A DNA stretch of 64,000 nucleotides from Reticulitermes lucifugus (Eukaryota > Arthropoda > Insecta > Blattodea > Rhinotermitidae): the NCBI GenBank assembly GCA_026260175.1, contig JAKCWW010001732.1, forward strand, positions 1 through 64,000, in the 5' to 3' direction. A program made the position numbers and the translations under genes. Shown here one piece after another: positions 46,091 through 59,345 of the stretch. Position 1 is the stretch's first letter, and every line of letters starts with the position of its first letter. The notes under the pieces were generated by a model. It had not been told where the DNA came from and did not search any database. It was given only the letters and a program-made list of their open reading frames with translations.

Positions 46091-48019
46091 GATTCTCTAA
46101 AAAGCTAGTACCTGTGCACAAACACACATGGCGAATACCCGCATATGGCAACAACGATAATCTCAAATCTCACACAAAGTTAATTTATTCAACTTTATTT
46201 TGTCACACAATTCGCGATATGCTTAGTGAAATACGGCAGTTTACAAAATATAGCGAAATTAAAATCATTAATCAGCGTCATTGTAGAACCTTTTTTTATT
46301 GTCTGTCTCTCCTCACACTAATACAGAAATAGGTCTGATATAGAAGTACTATTATAGTAAAAATAAGTCAAAGATAAAGAGTAAAGCAATATTTTATCTC
46401 ATGAACCAAGAAGAAACACACACGATTGTCAAGCAATGGTCACACGGTGACGTCGAAACGATTGAACAGGAATTTGTGTCAAGCCGTAATGCAGGGCGTT
46501 GTGTAGCAAGGAGGTAGTTTACCGTTGTTGCATTTATTGCGAATGGGTAATTGAGAGGAGAGATTATGTCTGGTGTTACTTAGAAGAACAATACGTACGG
46601 CACGGATATGTTATTATGAATGGGAACGATCAATTTAAAACGATGCAGATTGAATCAGGTGTGCTTCATTGTCTTTCCTATTCCAGTGTTTGCGCGAAAG
46701 GTGCAGGAAGTTCACACAAAAATTCAATAGAGACGATGCGAAATATGACTTTGAAATAGTCAAATTTGATATCTGGTTGAGTTGGGTGCAATAAAGAGAA
46801 GGGGTTATAATGTTAGTAATAAAGTCTTTGAAGGGCGAAACACACACCGACAATGAATTAATCCTGGGATATGCATCGGACCGATTTTGGGTCCATGGTG
46901 GAATATTCAGACTTAGGACTCTTGACGATGTAGGGTTACCTCTATCTAGCAATCTGCTTTAAGAATTATGCCTGTTTGTAACATATAGGTTCCCGACTAT
47001 TGAGCGAGTTTGCACAATGTAGAGCGTGATGTAACAAACACAATATCTCATACGCAAGTTATGAATGAGTTGTATATATATTTTATACAAAAGTTCAATT
47101 CTTACGACACAGAGAAGATTTTGTGTCCTTACTTAAACAATCGCAAGTAGCAGTTGTTCACTGCGAGAATAATGCGAAAGATGTTAAGGATCTTTGTGGA
47201 CAAAATGCAAAGTATCTGTAAGTTTCAACTGGTGTTACATACATTACATCAATGGAGTTTAAAGTCTTGATAAATAAGGATACTTCTTATTGAGAGTTTA
47301 AGTTAAGACACGAAACACTTCACTGTAAATAACTTGTCATGAGATGGAACGCAAATGAAAACAAATCGCTCAACATCTTCGGTCCCCTTTTCCAAAGCAA
47401 ATGCGTATAAACGCAATGTATATAAAACAACATTTTCAGGAAAAGTAAAAAATAAAGAGTTAGTTGGTCCTATAGCTTGTCCGACTTGTGTTCAGAAAGT
47501 ATGACATAAACATGGGACCTGTTAATGGCGCCATGCCAATTGTAGACATCATTATCGTAAAATAAGATGATTATGTGATAGATTTTTGGGTTTTCATATC
47601 ATGTATGATTTTACATTGACACGGACGTTTCTAAGAAATGTGCTGTCTCCAGCATTATTATGGAATTATGTTTAGGTAGACGCTGAAGATATTCAATATA
47701 CGAAGTTGGCTGATTGCAAGGAATGTGGCCAATCAATAATACGGAAAGGGAAGGGGAGATAAGATCTTGTTCCGAGCTGATAGGAACTGTGAAAATGTAA
47801 AGTTGAAATATAGGATAAAGAAACGAGTGTGGCTGGTTATGCTCGGTTACTTGGCAATGACGTGCTGCAACCTAACGTTCTGCATTCACCTGGAGAGGCT
47901 GAGAAAACGAACGAAGATCAGAATAGCTGGCGATAAGAAAAATTCCCGCAAAGAAGTCCGATGTCTTTGACTCAGCTAAACACTCCTTAAGGCTGGAATA
48001 GATTTTAGTCGAGACAAAG
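46091..48019. other. No recognised feature
   Basis: Two overlapping open frames (46499-46759 plus, 46635-46952 minus) were read; neither shows a family or splice context. Confidence 0.3.
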
Positions 48020-48110
48020 TTTTGGCTGGGTTAGATCATTTTATCTCCCAGTCCGCTCATGCGGACGCTATATGAAAGAACCCCAGTACAAACCACGACT
48101 TTGTCCCATA
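48020..48110 (-). repeat. Possible SINE E-like remnant
   Basis: TTTTGGCTGGG, GCGGACGCTATATGAAAGAA and ACAAACCACGACTTTG follow the order of landmarks in 33540-33640. Strongly diverged. Confidence 0.3.
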
Positions 48111-51049
48111 AACTTGGCGAATCGCAATAAGAAACCCAAGGGCATATATGATTTCAGGATTTTATAGCGATATAAAACTAATGCGGATGCTATTTACGGA
48201 TGGTTATACCATGTAGATATAAGCCATATTTCTTACTGCATTTTACTGTTTCGGATAATTTTACTGTGTTCATCTTCAAGGCGGAAATACAGCTTAGATC
48301 TACAGTGTGCCAACACATGACAATAAGACTCACAATAGAATATATATCACGAAGAGCCAACAGGTAACAGGCCATGAACAATATAGCAATTTCCTTTTTT
48401 GTTGGAAGATATTGGAGGCTATAATACAGACGTACATGTTTAATCTTTGAGAAATAAAATTTAATACATTCAAGAACACATTGCCTTCAGTGGCGGAGAA
48501 ACATTTTGAATATCATGACAAGATTTGAAAAAGAAAATTCAGTAATCTGGCATTTGTTATTATCATTCCAATTCAATAACCAAAAGAAAGGGAACACAAC
48601 GATATGGAGCATACGAAAAAGCATTGTTGCCCATTCATTCCCGTTTCTCCAAACTATTGCTTCATACATAGGTTGTTACAAAAAAAAATTAAATAAACTC
48701 TAGAAAACGTACGTTCCTTATTTCAACCTTCAACATAGGATATTAATTTTTGAATCTAACTAGCCACATTTTATTTTCTTCTCCTTTACAATATTAGGGT
48801 TTACTAAAGGCATGCGGGAACATAATTTCAGCTGCAATAGAACTGGATTAAGATGATGCGATCTACAGAAGCGCAAAGAATGCCGAGATGACAGAAAAAT
48901 ATTTGATGTCTACCTGCGCAAAGTTCGAAATACATTTTAAAAAGCAAACCAGCCAAGTACAATAACCAAAATACACTGTCAAATTAAAGATACAGTTGAA
49001 ATGCGAAGAGATTAGGTACGGAAACTCTTCTGTTCGAGCTGTACAGTTAGCAGAGTTGGAAACGCAATTAGAAGTTTCACAAGAAAAACGAAGCAACAAA
49101 TTCGGGATATAAATTGTATTAGGCACATCGTCTATCAGAGTGAACACGAACATTTATTTAGCATGATTAATGCGAAGTAATCACAAGCTGAAACAAAATT
49201 AGTGAAAGTAAAATTCTCAAATCTGCAAGTGTTACAGTGTCTAAATTTGGCAATCAGTAGTGGCCAGTGATTATCACTACCGATTAAAATTATTTATAAT
49301 CCAAAACAGTTGAAAGTAAACTGTGACGGGAATGGCAAGTCAATGACAACAATGAAATGTTTTTAAATACCCAACAGCATTTACTCACATTGCGTCACTG
49401 ATTACCCAAAATCCGCGTCGCTCTCAGTTTGTATATGCTAATCTAGCTCACAGCTGTTTGGAAAAGTGTTATTGTTACTGTCTGACTGTTCTCCTAAAGC
49501 TATGGTCGTTTGTCTCGACACTGGAAGCTTGAAGTTTGTAAACCTCGATATTCGGGGTTTCTACCTTCCATCGTCACCTACATTAACACCATCTTTCGAC
49601 CTGCTATGACTGGTTCCGATAAATCCAGATGAGACGCCATGACTGGAGAGGCTTTCCTCGCTCTCTTGCTACTTCTCAGATTAAGCTAAGCTCAGTCTAT
49701 CCTCTCTTCCATTAAGTGACGTTGAATGCTTTCGTTCTTTACGGAATGAGGCTGTCCTTCCATCATTTCAAGATTTTGTATCTTACTAAAATTAACTTAC
49801 ATGCTTTTCAGGTATTTTGAGGCAATTTTATGTTTCATTACTGGTATTTCTTATGTTCTTGGGACAAAATTGGCCTTTTACATCGAAACGGGTTCCGATA
49901 TTCATAATGCTGTTGTTCATGGCGGTTTTTGCCTTTCAGTTATCACGAAAACTGAGAATCTATTACACGATATTTACAATTTAAACATTGTGTTAGGTTA
50001 AAATTAATTTTTTATTATAATTAATACTATTGAAATATAGTAATGCAAAAGAAGCGAAGTGTGTAGGCAGTACAGCAAACACAAACAGTGTAACAATGAT
50101 TAAGTTAATAGAGGCCTCACGACTGAGTGGAAAATATCAGGGTAAGGGCAAACAAAGTAATACATGTTCTGGATATTTACGTTTTATTGTAAGTAACTGA
50201 CAAAAACCGTGAAATTAGGGTATATTTAACATGTTTCTAAAAGTTTCTAATTTGTGTTGTTGAGCTATGAAGCAACAGTGAAGATTTGCAACCAAGGAGA
50301 CGTTCTAACCTAAGCGAATATTTAAATTTTAGTTATTGTAATAAGACAGTTTTAAAGAAGAGTCAGGCAGTGATGTTATTTCGCCAAACACATGTAAGCT
50401 ATGAATATTAACATAGGGCCTAGGTAGCCAACGAGATGACGTGAATTTAAGCGTCGAAACGCGTATGTCTGGTATTGTGCGACATAATACGACTGCTGTT
50501 CACGGACATTAAACTTATGTGCAATACCCTTAATTACCATAATTTCACAGGCTGGTTTAAATTTCCTGGTTGTACGATTCGAAATACGATTACAGTTTAA
50601 CCATCGGACATTAATTTAGATATTCTTATAGAATTTAATTGTCGACATCTTTAAACAATTAAATAAATATTCGGGTTTAACAAATTATGAAGCTGCGACA
50701 GTGCTTCTGAAAGCTAACAGGCCTAGATTAGTTCAGTGCTCACGCTGGGCTTACGCATCGTCGAATAATAAAAACCCTATTTCGGCTACTTATAAGAATT
50801 TTAGTTATTTGTTTTAATTGTGACAAAGAGGTAGCACTGCCACTACTGTACAAGTTTACTTCCACTTTTTAAATAAATATTAAAAACTGAGTTAGTTTCT
50901 GAAATTTAAATAAATTGTGTAATTTAAAGGTTTATTATTCTCTATACTTTAATAATCATGAGGACACCTGGTCCCATTCCTAACCTCTAGATTGCTCGGA
51001 CCAACCTCTCTGTGGTCTTCCCTCCTCCTCAATTTCCGGACCTACAGTA
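48111..51049. other. Mostly unrecognised
   Basis: One module relic at 50438-50475: GAT, GACG/CGTC stem, GAA, then the perfect palindrome ACGCGT and A, without the core. No gene recognised. Confidence 0.3.
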
Positions 51050-51200
51050 AATGCCTTATGATATGGAGAATGACATAAGAAAGAAGGGAATGTTTAATTG
51101 GAGACAATTAGCGCAGGATAGGGATGGATGGAAGAGGGCATATTAGGGAGGCGCTTATCCTGCTTGGATAGTGGAGCCACAGAAGAAGAAGATAAATACC
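51050..51200 (+). mobile_element. LINE 3'-terminal fragment
   Basis: Translation NWRQLAQDRDGWKRA then AYPAWIVEPQKKK matches the LAQDRDRWR motif near the C-terminus of insect non-LTR retrotransposon proteins. A stop follows WKRAY, so the frame is broken. Ends in an AGAAGAAGAAG tail. Confidence 0.65.
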
Positions 51201-51972
51201 TTATACAATTTTCTATTTTGCCAAGTAGCAGTTATTAATCAACAAAGGGCGATTATTGTCATTGTTGGCTTGATTTTGGACTTACGTACTTTAATCATAA
51301 AAATTGCAAACTCAATATTAAATTATTGTATCTGGAGATGACGCCCCGCCCAACTCAATGTAAGTTACATCACGAAAAAGGCCCATATTTACAAATATGC
51401 GGCGGACGTTTCGCCACTGTGTACAACGAACTGTGTGTGCAGTTTGATATTTACCTAATTGTCTTTGGCACAATTAGGTGCGCTCACGCATTTCAATTTT
51501 GTCTTCTACACCAGAAGCTTTCACGTCACTTCTTCACTGGCGCCATTATTTCTGAGTCTTGTGACAGGTGGAAGAACAACAGTGAAACTTGATCACTTGG
51601 ACGCCCAGCCGACATGAAGTCACACACAGCAATTTCATTATTAAAAACGCGTTGAGGAATAAAGTGGGTGGTAACTTGTGAACTTGGCAAACAGACCCCA
51701 GTATTTTATGTTCTATACCAGATATATACCAGTGATACCAACTTAGAACATTACCAGTATAGAGGAATATAACGCTATAATTTTGGTTGACTGTTGTAGG
51801 ATTTCAATTCCAAAAGATATAACCTTACAGGAACAGTAAGTGTGGCTGGTACATTCACTACTGACAAACGTAAAGAAAATTTTACAAATGTGTGAGAATA
51901 TGGTGTATGGTCGCTTGATTTACGTATGTGGACATGGACGCTTGCTGCTGTAAAAGACACAGGATAAAAACT
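51201..51972. other. No recognised feature
   Basis: An 88-codon frame at 51326-51592 has no recognisable content. Confidence 0.3.
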
Positions 51973-52182
51973 TATCTAATTTTTTTTCTTCTTCTTCCAA
52001 TGGCTCGACAGCCCCTTGGGGGCCTAGGCCGCCTCATTTTTCGAGNNNNNNNNNNNNNNNNNNNNNNNNNNNNNNNNNNNNNNNNNNNNNNNNNNNNNNN
52101 NNNNNNNNNNNATCCTAGTAAGCGAGCGGCCGCAGACCCACGCCTTAGACCGCACGGCCACTGCGATCGGCTATCTAAATTT
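51973..52182 (-). mobile_element. tRNA-derived SINE family G with an internal assembly gap
   Basis: Reverse copy of the SINE at 35911-36139: T-rich tail, AATGGCTCGACAGCCCCTTG, GGGGCCTAGGCCGCC, then 66 N (52046-52111), then ATCCTAGTAAGCGAGCGG and CGCCTTAGACCGC. TATCTAATTT (51973) and TATCTAAATTT (52172) flank it as an imperfect target-site duplication. Confidence 0.85.
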
Positions 52183-52255
52183 ATACCTTCCCTTAATTAA
52201 TTAAGCGCCAAGCCTTTAAGCGATATAAAAGCATAAATTTCAGGCATCCTCTACC

Positions 52256-52470
52256 TTGACCCTCGGTAAGGTAAGCCGTCTTTTCCACGACCCAGCCAGA
52301 GGTACTCATTGGATAGAATGTTGTTGGGGGTCCAGAGCATGTATAGACCTAGTGGTGCAGAAAACAAATGCTTGCCCCTACAGGCTATTCAATCCCGGCC
52401 ACGCTGTCCGCTGCTCACTCTTCCGTGCGAGCTGTGCCAGAAGTGTACGAAATGTTGTGGAAAATGTGAA
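52256..52470 (-). mobile_element. SINE family I, diverged
   Basis: Open frame with HDPARGTHWIECCWGSRA resembles the spurious frame produced by an abundant insect tRNA-SINE. Reverse strand has a B-box-like GGGATTGAATAGCC (52402-52389). The left end reads CGGTAAGGTAAG, again the TTTACC-type tail in reverse. Confidence 0.5.
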
Positions 52471-53799
52471 TTTTGAGAAAGCCAAAATAAAAAGGAAATT
52501 TCGAAACTGCTCGCTTTAAACAGTTCTATGGCTGGTATTCGTATTGTATTAGGCCTGTTTTTGTGGTAAAGTACGAACTCTTCATTGAAAGGTGTATTTG
52601 GACCTTTGGGAGCCCAGCGTTAACTTAATGTACCTTTTGTTTCATACTCTTCTCACAACGTAAGCCACACGAAATATTTCACTAAACAGCATTAACCAGT
52701 TCGACATATGTTCATATACTATTCTCTGTGTGTTAAGAGCAGAGTCATTATGTGTAATTTAGATAAAAGGCACGCTTCAAAGTGGTATAATTTTTACATT
52801 TTTACTTTTTTTTAAGAGCCATTGGTTGAGATTTTGCTGGGCTTGCACAACGTCATGCTGGGAGTACAGTTTGACAGCATTAGTAATGACGATGGCATTC
52901 TACTTTAAAAACAAAGGGGGTTCATTGCGAAAACGTTTTTAAAACGCGATGGATTGTTGGGCAAATTCAACTCCTATAGGGCTGGCGATGTTATATGACT
53001 CACTGATATAATCATTTTTTTTGGACTTTGTCCATCTTCTATTTTTTAATGAAACACGACGTTCTGGAAATCGGCTCTGATTCCGTATACAGGCAAGGAA
53101 AGCACCTAATCCGGTGGGGCCCTTAGATAGGGCTATTCTCAGTCACTGGACCCAGGAAGATACATGTCAGTCTTTATTCCGAACAACGAATTTAAAGTGC
53201 ATTCACAAATAATCCTTTCCGACTTGAAAGGAAAATATTAGCATTGATATGAAGATTTGTATTAAAGCGTACTCATCTACATGAGAGCCAGTAGGACAAT
53301 AAAGATACATCATAAAATAAACGCAAGAGATATTTTAATAAGACTGCACAACATTTTATATTATCCGAATTAAGATATATAAGATATGAGATATAGGCCA
53401 TTGTAAAAACAAAACACTAGAGAAAAATAAAACCTCCAAATGATATTCTATATAGTCACCGAAAATAATTTCGGATCCAGTTTCCAAAAAAGAAAAAAAA
53501 AGGAAACAAGAAGAAGGAAAGAAATCTGCTTCGGCTGTTATTTTTCCGAGGAGAGAAAGTATCCATATCTTTGCAAGGCAACCTGTACACAGAAGACAAG
53601 CAAAGAGGATCTCTATGATTGCACACACATAAGCTCCCAGATGAAGAAAGCACACAGGAAGGCCTATGACAAATGGAGAGACCGATTTAAGTTATGAATT
53701 TCCAATTGGATTTCAAAGCATCCAGTCTTGGCGGAGGAAGGAAAAGTGCAGTCGTATATAGAAACTGAAACAAACAAATGCTACAGGAAACCGATTCCA
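52471..53799. other. No recognised gene
   Basis: A lysine-rich 85-codon frame at 53440-53697 follows an AAGAAAAAAAAAGG tract. It could be an exon but is unsupported. Confidence 0.3.
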
Positions 53800-54470
53800 G
53801 TCAAGCGGCACCATGGATGGCGCCGTTTCTTTCAGACACCTGGGGGTACGGAACGGTTTTGAATGTTCTTAATATTGTGAAATTAGCTGCATCAAGTATA
53901 GTCCTCCTGGGGAACATAATAGTCACTGAGTCGATCAAGAAATTTCCTGCTTTTTTGTAGAACCCAAAAGATCATTACCGTGTTTACAATCGCCACTATA
54001 CCCGGAAAAATTTATATAGTCCGTATATTTGCATCCTATTACTTAAAGATCAGTTCATTATCATCATCCTATCTACGGTCAGGTTTTCGTCATGGTCTCT
54101 TCCCTTCAAGTTTTACAAAAAAAAAAGTCTGTAAATTCTCATCTCTCTTGTCTTCGCTAAAAGAACCGCATACACCACAACATTTTGACCTGATCTTCCC
54201 TATAATATTCAGTCAAAAGAAAGAATTATGCTGCTCACTTATGTACTTTTCTCCGTATTCTCTGTACTTACGCCATCTTCCTCCCAAATATGGAGCTTCT
54301 TTCACGTAACAGATCCAACTTTCACAGCCATACAGAATAACAGCAGGAAATACGTGTCATTAATATGTCAATTTAAGATTCTCAAAATTTTGAAGTGTAA
54401 GACAAACGTACAAACGAACTCCTCACATCAAATGATGACAGCAGTTTCTCCAGGAATCTGAAAACTGTCC
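53800..54470 (-). mobile_element. LINE 3' end, decayed
   Basis: The plus strand shows the antisense signature ESIKKFPAFL, then STVRFSSWSLPF, which is what a LINE C-terminus plus 3' UTR (NAGNFL on the sense strand, AGGAAATTTCTTGA) gives when read backwards. It matches the type at 26775-27285. The sense frame has many stops. Confidence 0.65.
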
Positions 54471-55437
54471 TTCAACGAATGAAAGGGGATATCTGTTGGT
54501 CGATTTTCGGAAATTCTAAAGACGTATTTTTCAGTTTTTCCTGTTATGTAGAGTAGAGTGAAAAAGTGGTAATGAATGAGACATTGGTGGATAACCCGCT
54601 GGGCAGCTGGCCAACCTGCGTAAAGCAGTACACAGATTTCCTTATGTGTTAATATGAAGGAGTCAAGAACGTAGCGTTTGGTTACCAGTTGTAATAGTCT
54701 CCTACACAAAGGGGCCACAGCGTGAAGCTAACCACTCATCTACTACTAACACAGTATTGCCGAGTATGGCAACGTGTAAATTTGAACTTTCCTTCGAACC
54801 GTGGATACTAGTGTTCAGAGAGAGCCTGTCAGTGTCAGATTCCATTGCTGAAGGGCCTGAGCGTTGGCATGTCAGCCGTAAATGAATATATTACATTCAT
54901 ACGTGCGGCTTGATAAACTGTTAAAGACATCGATATCATCAGTAAGAAACAGAAAGTTCCTTCAGTTTTGGTGAATGCGTAGGCCACAATATCACCACTT
55001 TCATTAGATAAATTCGTGAGCTGTACTGTCTACTAGGTTCTACTTGTATCTGCAGATATATGACGACAGACTTTACGTAATGTCGGAAAATAAGTGTGGG
55101 GAGGATACGTATGAATAATGATATGAAGGGACTTGTGAGTAGTTGCGCAGTCCGTTTATCATATCTCCGGGACTGCGAGGTAGGCTGGGTTTATGGTGAC
55201 GTCACACACGTGTAAAAACTGGAGACGGGATTTTATCTGAGGCTCTGACGATAAACAGACTTAATATTTGTTCCTAAAAAAATGCATTTCACACTACTTT
55301 CACTCTTAAAGTGGCTGTATCGTTTGTGATGATTTAGAAACGTTCGGAAGGAACAACTCTTCTACTCAGCTTTAACAACTCAGAAGGCCTGGTTCTTCAA
55401 ATCCTGTGCTGTAAGCTATTAGTTGAGACCGACCTTA
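54471..55437. other. No recognised feature
   Basis: A 96-codon reverse frame (54428-54718) overlaps the LINE end and has no recognisable family. Confidence 0.3.
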
Positions 55438-55531
55438 ACTAAAGTAGTTTAATGGTATCCATGCCCTTGTGTCCAGTCAATTACACAAATACACACTACT
55501 CTCTCCAACACAACACTTTATTTTTTCTTTC

Positions 55532-55573
55532 AACGCAACATGTTTCGATCGAAAACGATCACCATCAAGCGTT
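55532..55573 (-). ncRNA. Hammerhead-like module in the left arm of element D
   Basis: Reverse strand: stem I AACGC (55573-55569) pairs perfectly with GCGTT (55536-55532). The core is TTGATGG (variant), then T, stem II GATCG/CGATC around TTTT, GAA, palindrome ACATGT, unpaired T. Stem I and II differ in sequence from families B and C yet still pair. Confidence 0.5.
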
Positions 55574-56435
55574 CTGTACAAAACCTTACAAATCAAGGTA
55601 ATATGTTACTATTTGGGAGATCTCTCAAATATTACAAAATATTTATTACAATAAAACTGTAATTTTTAATAATATCTCATGTAAGCAGTCAGTTGTGTAA
55701 TCACTATGGTATTGTTTAGATTTCTTAGATGCTAGTTCCTATAAGAGAAATTAAAATTAAAACATTAAAAACTAAAACGAAAATAAAAATTTATGGATAA
55801 AAGTTCGTGTGCTTGTTCGAGTAATTGGCTGGCAAATCTTCTGGGTTATTACTTTCCGTTGTGCAGTTCACGTAGTCTTGCGTGTATGATAGTAGATTTA
55901 TTTTAGAAGATGTATGCCAAGCTTTTTGTATTCAGTTTATCTAGACCTAACTAGTTACTTCATCGCGCAAGTATCCTGTAATCATATTGTTATTATATTA
56001 CTTTAGTTAAGCATCAAGATAAAATAATGCAAAATCTAGTGTTTTGTGGCATTTATTTACAATTTAGAGCTTTCAATTCCTTTTAAGTAGTTTACGATCT
56101 GCGCTACCAATGTTTACTGAGAACGTGGCAGCTTATTACTGAGGCTGGTTGTCTTGTCGGAACAGGGTGGTTTAGCGGCGCTTCATATGCTTACGTCATT
56201 CCGAATAATTGCATCAAATAAAGTGTTTGGCGTAACCGTATTTCTGTCGTTTATTTGATTACCCACTTTAGTCTCCTTAAACACAAATAAAAATTCTCGA
56301 TGGTGTTTATGTGAATCCCCTTATTAATACTGTGTACAACGCTCATAACTTCTTCAATCGGTTCTATGGAATTTTTAATATTTGAGAGGTCTGCAAATAG
56401 TAACATTTTACCTTGATTTTTAGGGTTTTGTAGAG

Positions 56436-56473
56436 AACGATGGTGATCTTTTTCGATCGAAACACTTTGCGTT
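56436..56473 (+). ncRNA. Hammerhead-like module in the right arm of element D
   Basis: Stem I AACG/CGTT (56436-56439, 56470-56473), stem II GATC/GATC with a T-rich loop, GAA (56459-56461). The core is shortened to ATGG and stem III is degraded. Confidence 0.4.
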
Positions 56474-56537
56474 AAAAGAAATAATAAAGTGTTGTGTTGG
56501 AGAGAGTAGTGTGTGTTTGTGTAATTGACTAAAGTAG

Positions 56538-57057
56538 GCCAATATCTTTAGTGCTTCCAATTGAAAAATTTTGGTGCAAGAAATTAGTCCAAGTTACATA
56601 AAAAAATTCAGTTCGTACCGCACAGAGAACACATTGTCTTGTGAATTCTCACAGTGGGCTGATGAAGATTCGAGTCTTATAGGATATGAATCCGTTTATA
56701 TTGGTGTATATGTATCTAAATTTCTGAGGAATTTTCAGCGCCGTATCCCACAATTATGATATAATGGCCAATTATTGTGAGAATGGATGAAACACATAAA
56801 TACTCTGAAAAAACACAGGACTTATGAACTTTAATGAAGGTTCAATAACTACTGCGCTTTGAATGGTTAAGTGCCTCATTAAATTAAGCGTCCAATATAC
56901 ACACAGTAGGATATGACCACCATATTATGCATTCTCTTTATAAATTTCTTGCAAAGAACCTTTTGAAAATTACCCTGAAAATTCATTGATAAGCCCATAT
57001 TATGTACATTTTTTTATGGCAATAAATATTAATATTGTAGTTTTCTGGGTTCAGACA
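56538..57057. other. No recognised feature
   Basis: Nothing recognised. Confidence 0.25.
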
Positions 57058-57106
57058 CTAACGTTTCGGAGAGACGTAACTTACTGGTTCCATCTTCAGG
57101 TCCTGA
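57058..57106 (-). ncRNA. Hammerhead-like module, family B type
   Basis: Reverse strand CTGAAGA (57099-57093) intact, T, a short GGA/TCC stem with a long loop, GAA (57067-57065), ACGT, T. Stem I complementarity is only offset (CAGG with TCTG). Confidence 0.4.
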
Positions 57107-59345
57107 AGTTGGAGAAATCCTATTTCTTCTAAATATTGTTACCCATGAACCAGGCTTCCCAACCACAATACGAAAATGTGTTCTCCTGCCACCTATGATT
57201 TTCACAGTTCCTTGTTTCCCTTAAACTTACCCTTCCTGGCGAAGTTAATATAGCCTGTATCAGGACCTGCTTACCTTAAAGGGGCATTTATGTAACGTAA
57301 TTTCGAAACTGTTGTTCCTTAATTAACACACCCAACTAAAGGTTCCTCACTGCCTCTAGGGAAGGTGTGGCAGCAAAGCTTACGAAAGCCAAATATTTAC
57401 TTAAGTATCTTTGTTTATATTATTCTAATGCACTGAATATTTCTGGTAAGCCGTATTGCCAGTACTGTAGATAATGTCATTCACGTATCACTTCAAGTTT
57501 AAAAGCTAACATGAATCAAAAAAAGAATCATTTTCCGCTTTGTGGGAGACCTGTGAGTACAACTGAAAAAGGTTGCACTCAGATTTATAATTTGTACGGT
57601 ATCTTTCTACAGATTATCTCTGTTTTCGATTGAGCTGCAGCACTTTAAATGAGAATCACTATACAAATAACCGGTGACTGGAAAGTTACTCAGATGTATG
57701 GAATTAATAGTGATAAAGATGGGACACGTCCTTCTTTTCATACATAAAAAATAATTTTCCTCACTTAAAGTCAGACAGGTAGAATATATTTGCAAATTTG
57801 GAAATCATTTTCAGTTTCTTTTAAAACTCAATACATAAATATTTCCCACACTTTATTACGCTTTACCTCGAATAAGCATAAATAAATTCTACAGCTAATG
57901 TGCTTGCGTTTTCTGCAATATTTATGTGTCTAGTAATAAGCATTTTACTGAGTGAAGGTAGTGAGTGACATCAGTTGCAGTTCTTAGGAAAAACTGTGCA
58001 TGAAGTAAAGGAAGGATGATGGAACTAAAGAAATACAGCAATACAGAAATAGAGCAAGTTGTTTTGGAGGATTGCAACGGAGTCAGAGGAAGTCTTGGAA
58101 GCTAATCCAATAATTTATTTTGAAACACGACGACTTATGGAAAGTAATTTTTATGGCGATAAAAAGAATATTTTTCTTCTTTAATACAAAACTGCCTACC
58201 TTATTTCTTTCAGGTAAATAAGATCGGCATAACTGTAATCACAATACTCTGCGCTGCATTGAGATATTTTGGGGTTTCACAGTGGTGTTGTCGATACGTT
58301 TCAAAACGTTGAGAATTAATAATCCTGCTACGTATCGAAAAGAAGACCTGAATGCTCAAGACCTTTAACGTGTTTCGAAATCACAAGTTCAAAAAATTAT
58401 TTTCAGTCTTTTTGTACATTAATTTACTCACAGATCATGACAAAAATATGCAACCACGCCCTTGATGAGAAATAGAGACCACATTCTGACCCACAATCTA
58501 CCTTACATAATTATATTTTCTTACTATATTTCTCTAACAAGAGTTGGAAGGCCCCTACATTATCATGTATTTTATCAACACTTTATGAACACGACATTTC
58601 ACTTTATAGCTTCTAACAACGTAGTCGTATAATTTTCTACCTCGTTAAGTAGTATCTGTCTTCTAGTAGAAAAGGAATTCGGTATTAAATCTGCTATATT
58701 CCTTAAGTTTTACACTACTAGTGACGCAGGATGGAATGAAAAGACGGGCTGAAGGGATCTGAAGAGATTGGAAAGAAGCGGTCATGATATATACGCAGTT
58801 CCCAGTCCTTTGCCAGGTATGCGAAACATCTTACTGACTCGGTCAGAACAATCTTTCCTTTCATGTAATTTATTTAATGTCTTCATCAGTAAATTAGACT
58901 ATGCGTAGTATAGCGTTGAAAAATTTGATGATGTTGAATGATGAGTTAGCAGGAATGTGGAAGGAAGGGTGTAAGGTATGTCCATTATGCCGGAATTTGG
59001 CTCGAAGGGCTGAGGCAACAGGGAAAATTCTGAGCGTGTGTTTTCTGCATCCAAGCTGAGATTCAAACCGAGGACCTCTCGAGCAAATCAGATCTGTTAT
59101 GGCTGAGGCAGCATTCTCGATTAGAATGGTTTATACACTGTCAAGTTTCGAAGCTGTAAAATATATAAGATAGAGACAAAAATCACAAGAAAATCTTGGC
59201 AAGACATGTAGACCCGTAATAAATAAAGAGACTCATATTTAATAATTATGCTGGTAAAGAATTTCGTATGAACCTTGCTCACAGAGGTGCCGATGAAACT
59301 TCCAAGTCTTCTGGGTTATTACACAGTGGCGATTGCTAAATATTT
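57107..59345. other. No recognised feature
   Basis: AT-rich; no repeat or exon recognised. Confidence 0.3.

Larger units (their letters stand above)
55438..56537. mobile_element. Element D: 1.08 kb with long terminal inverted repeats and 10-bp duplication
   Basis: Arms of about 165-170 bp (about 55473-55640 and 56370-56527) are inverted repeats starting CAATTACACAAATACACAC. ACTAAAGTAG lies at 55438-55447 and 56528-56537, a likely target-site duplication. The right arm ends exactly at the duplication, while the left has about 25 extra bases. The interior is AT-rich and non-coding. Each arm holds a hammerhead-like module. Non-autonomous. Confidence 0.82.

Noticed and set aside
52256-52519. 87-codon frame as a protein
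   Set aside because: Looks like the spurious frame carried by an abundant tRNA-derived SINE.
53980-54461. Plus-strand frames of 77-109 codons
   Set aside because: Also antisense to a LINE 3' end.
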